Shown: piece by piece, positions 9,171 to 10,542 of the stretch | Layout of the letters: every line of letters starts with the position of its first letter | How positions within the stretch are numbered: the stretch's first letter is position 1 | From: Fidelibacterota bacterium | GTDB taxonomy: Bacteria > Marinisomatota > Marinisomatia > Marinisomatales > TCS56 | DNA length: 10,542 nucleotides | NCBI GenBank assembly: GCA_030634675.1 | Contig: DAOWAH010000030.1 | Span: 1-10,542, forward strand | Direction: 5' to 3' | The notes under the pieces: model-generated | What the model saw: only the letters and a program-made list of their open reading frames with translations | Databases searched by the model: none | What the model was told of the DNA's origin: nothing | Made by a program: the position numbers and the translations under genes

Positions 9171-10469
9171 CTATAGATCCCGATCCAATGTTCCCATCAG
9201 CGCTTTCAGGGCCGCAGCCTGTATCTGTGCATCATATTTTATGGAAACCAGCGATGATCTGGCTTGCGTCACCGACAATTGGGCATCCAATACTTCCAGA
9301 ATGGTAACCGAACCAAGAGCATATTGTACCTGCACCAACTTCAGGTCTTCTTCGGCGGACGCCAAAACTTCTTCGTTAATTGGAATCATATCCTGGTAGT
9401 TACGCAGTGTTTCCAATAGATTTTCCAATTGAACCCTTAAATCATGTAGCTGGGTGATATACTCATTCTCCTCTTTGGTAATACTGAGTCGAGCCTGCTG
9501 GGTCCTCGTGCTAAGGTCAAAACCAGTAAATAGCGGTATCGATAAATCAAATGAAAGGGACGTATTCCAGTCATCCTCGGCCACCAGGCCCGTCACATCA
9601 GCGGATTGGTATCTATAATTATAGCTCATCGACAGGTTTGGTAAATGGCTACCACGAATTATTTTATGATTTAAAACCGCCTCCTGAATTTGGCCTTTTT
9701 TGGCCTTAAGGCTAGGATTATTCTGCTCCATCTCCTCAAAAGCCTGCCCCACATCAGGCACTACGACGGGCTGCTCAATTCCTTCATCAATCATTAATGG
9801 ATCATTTTTGCCCATTAGTCCTATGGCGTTTCGTAATTCCCGTAGTGCGTTTAATTGTTCTGCATCACGGGTTATGACCTGAACCTGAGCTTGTCCCTTC
9901 AGGACATTCACTTTCAGCAAGTCCGTTTTAGCTGCAGCGCCGATCTCAAATTGATTGGTAACCAGTTCCACTTGTTGATTAGCTAGCATCAGATTCATCC
10001 GGGCCACATCCAGCAATTGCTGCGATTTAAGCAAATTGTAATAGGCCTGGATAACATTGTATACCACATTTATATTGGTCTGGCGCTCAAATTGCTGGCT
10101 TATTTGAAAATTATTTCCAGCGCTGGCTATCGAATTCCACCAGGCGCCGCCATCATAGATTGTTTGCGTTAAGCGAAGGCCTCGGGTTGAGTAGGAGGTC
10201 GAACTATACTTCGTGCCGGTAGCGTAACTAGTACGTTCATTGAAATTTGATTGCGACCAGCCAACACCGGCACCCAGCGTGGGCAGAATATTACTTAAGG
10301 CTCCCCGCTTCCCATACTGGGCTGATTTCACATCCAGGGCGGCATTTTTTACTGTTTCTTTATTTCGCAATGCCAATTCAATGCACTGGTCCAGTGTATA
10401 GACTTGACCATGTACAAAAGCACTGGTAAATAAGATGACACTAGTAATTACAATAATTGTTTTTTTCAT
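9171..10469 (-). CDS. TolC-family outer membrane efflux protein
   Basis: The 432-residue outer-membrane channel subunit should trimerise into a barrel plus periplasmic alpha tunnel and form the exit duct of the exporter. A signal peptide is clear: MKKT, a hydrophobic core (about 5-19) and a plausible cleavage after HG at 20-21. The mature protein starts YTLDQCIELALRNKETVKNA, the usual first OEP helix, followed by LPTLGAGVGWSQS, an outer-membrane strand region. The second OEP repeat begins near FEEMEQNNPSLKAKKGQIQE, has a matching strand region (LPNLSMSYNYRYQS), and ends with the typical VQYALGSVTILEVLDAQLSVTQARSSLV helix. The length is typical for lineages outside the Proteobacteria (E. coli TolC is a little longer). 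The ATG is 2 nt after the stop of an upstream hydrophobic frame, and only weak purine stretches lie further upstream. It is the first complete gene of the exporter set, with 61 bp between it and the adaptor gene. Confidence 0.95.
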   Translation of the reverse strand: MKKTIIVITSVILFTSAFVHGQVYTLDQCIELALRNKETVKNAALDVKSAQYGKRGALSNILPTLGAGVGWSQSNFNERTSYATGTKYSSTSYSTRGLRLTQTIYDGGAWWNSIASAGNNFQISQQFERQTNINVVYNVIQAYYNLLKSQQLLDVARMNLMLANQQVELVTNQFEIGAAAKTDLLKVNVLKGQAQVQVITRDAEQLNALRELRNAIGLMGKNDPLMIDEGIEQPVVVPDVGQAFEEMEQNNPSLKAKKGQIQEAVLNHKIIRGSHLPNLSMSYNYRYQSADVTGLVAEDDWNTSLSFDLSIPLFTGFDLSTRTQQARLSITKEENEYITQLHDLRVQLENLLETLRNYQDMIPINEEVLASAEEDLKLVQVQYALGSVTILEVLDAQLSVTQARSSLVSIKYDAQIQAAALKALMGTLDRDL

Positions 10470-10471
10470 GA

Positions 10472-10542
10472 TTATGTGAATGCAGCTCCCATTCCTGCGC
10501 TAATTGCAACTAACACCAACCAGACCACTGACATGGCTATCA
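10472..10542 (-). CDS. C-terminal end of an unidentified hydrophobic protein (cut by window edge)
   Basis: Reading the minus strand from the window edge, a frame ends at TAA 10474..10472, 2 nt before the TolC-like start. The visible 23 codons (in part AMSVVWLVLVAISAGMGA) are strongly hydrophobic, with a Gly/Ala-rich end, as in a last membrane helix. The close spacing suggests it shares an mRNA with the exporter genes. With so few residues no family can be named, and chance translation of this stretch cannot be excluded. Confidence 0.4.
   Translation of the reverse strand, partial: IAMSVVWLVLVAISAGMGAAFT

Overview
The window is one strand-coherent stretch: every supported gene reads on the minus strand, so transcription runs from high to low coordinates. 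It comes from a Gram-negative bacterium that makes KDO-containing lipopolysaccharide: it carries four KDO genes plus a TolC-type outer-membrane channel. Moderate base composition, a metal-dependent KDO-8-phosphate synthase, an ABC exporter with its ATPase separate from two permease genes, and a heptad-phased intergenic repeat together suggest the FCB superphylum or a related uncultured lineage (Marinimicrobia, Calditrichota or Ignavibacteria-like). That placement is inference; no marker gene here settles it.

Right part (10542 to 4335): an export cluster. A gene fragment with a hydrophobic C-terminus (10542..10472) ends 2 nt before a TolC-family outer-membrane protein (10469..9171). There follow a HlyD/MacA-type periplasmic adaptor (9109..7775), a MacB/LolD-type ABC ATPase (7701..7006) and two paralogous MacB-type permeases (6804..5587 and 5594..4335) that overlap by 8 bp. 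Together they encode a complete tripartite exporter: inner-membrane ABC pump, adaptor and outer-membrane channel. In E. coli MacB the ATPase and permease are one polypeptide that dimerises; here the ATPase is separate and two different permeases probably form a heterodimer. The substrate cannot be read from sequence. The 201-bp gap between ATPase and first permease holds a degenerate 7-nt-phased repeat.

Left part (4093 to 1): a KDO activation operon, kdsB - pyrG - kdsA - kdsC - kdsD (last gene cut by the window edge). KdsD makes arabinose 5-phosphate, KdsA condenses it with PEP to KDO-8-phosphate, KdsC dephosphorylates it, and KdsB activates KDO with CTP. CTP synthase (pyrG) sits inside the set and supplies the co-substrate of KdsB. 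From pyrG onward the genes are tightly packed (4-bp overlap, 1-nt gap, 14-bp overlap), which points to translational coupling.

The 241-bp gap between the two clusters (4094..4334) carries three short inverted repeats, one followed by five Ts, and is the likeliest place for a terminator and/or promoter. No RNA genes, insertion sequences, CRISPR arrays or phage genes were seen. The gene families are all known. The points worth a second look are the gene arrangement, the heptad repeat, the inter-operon dyads, the charged insertion in the adaptor and an altered motif in KdsB.
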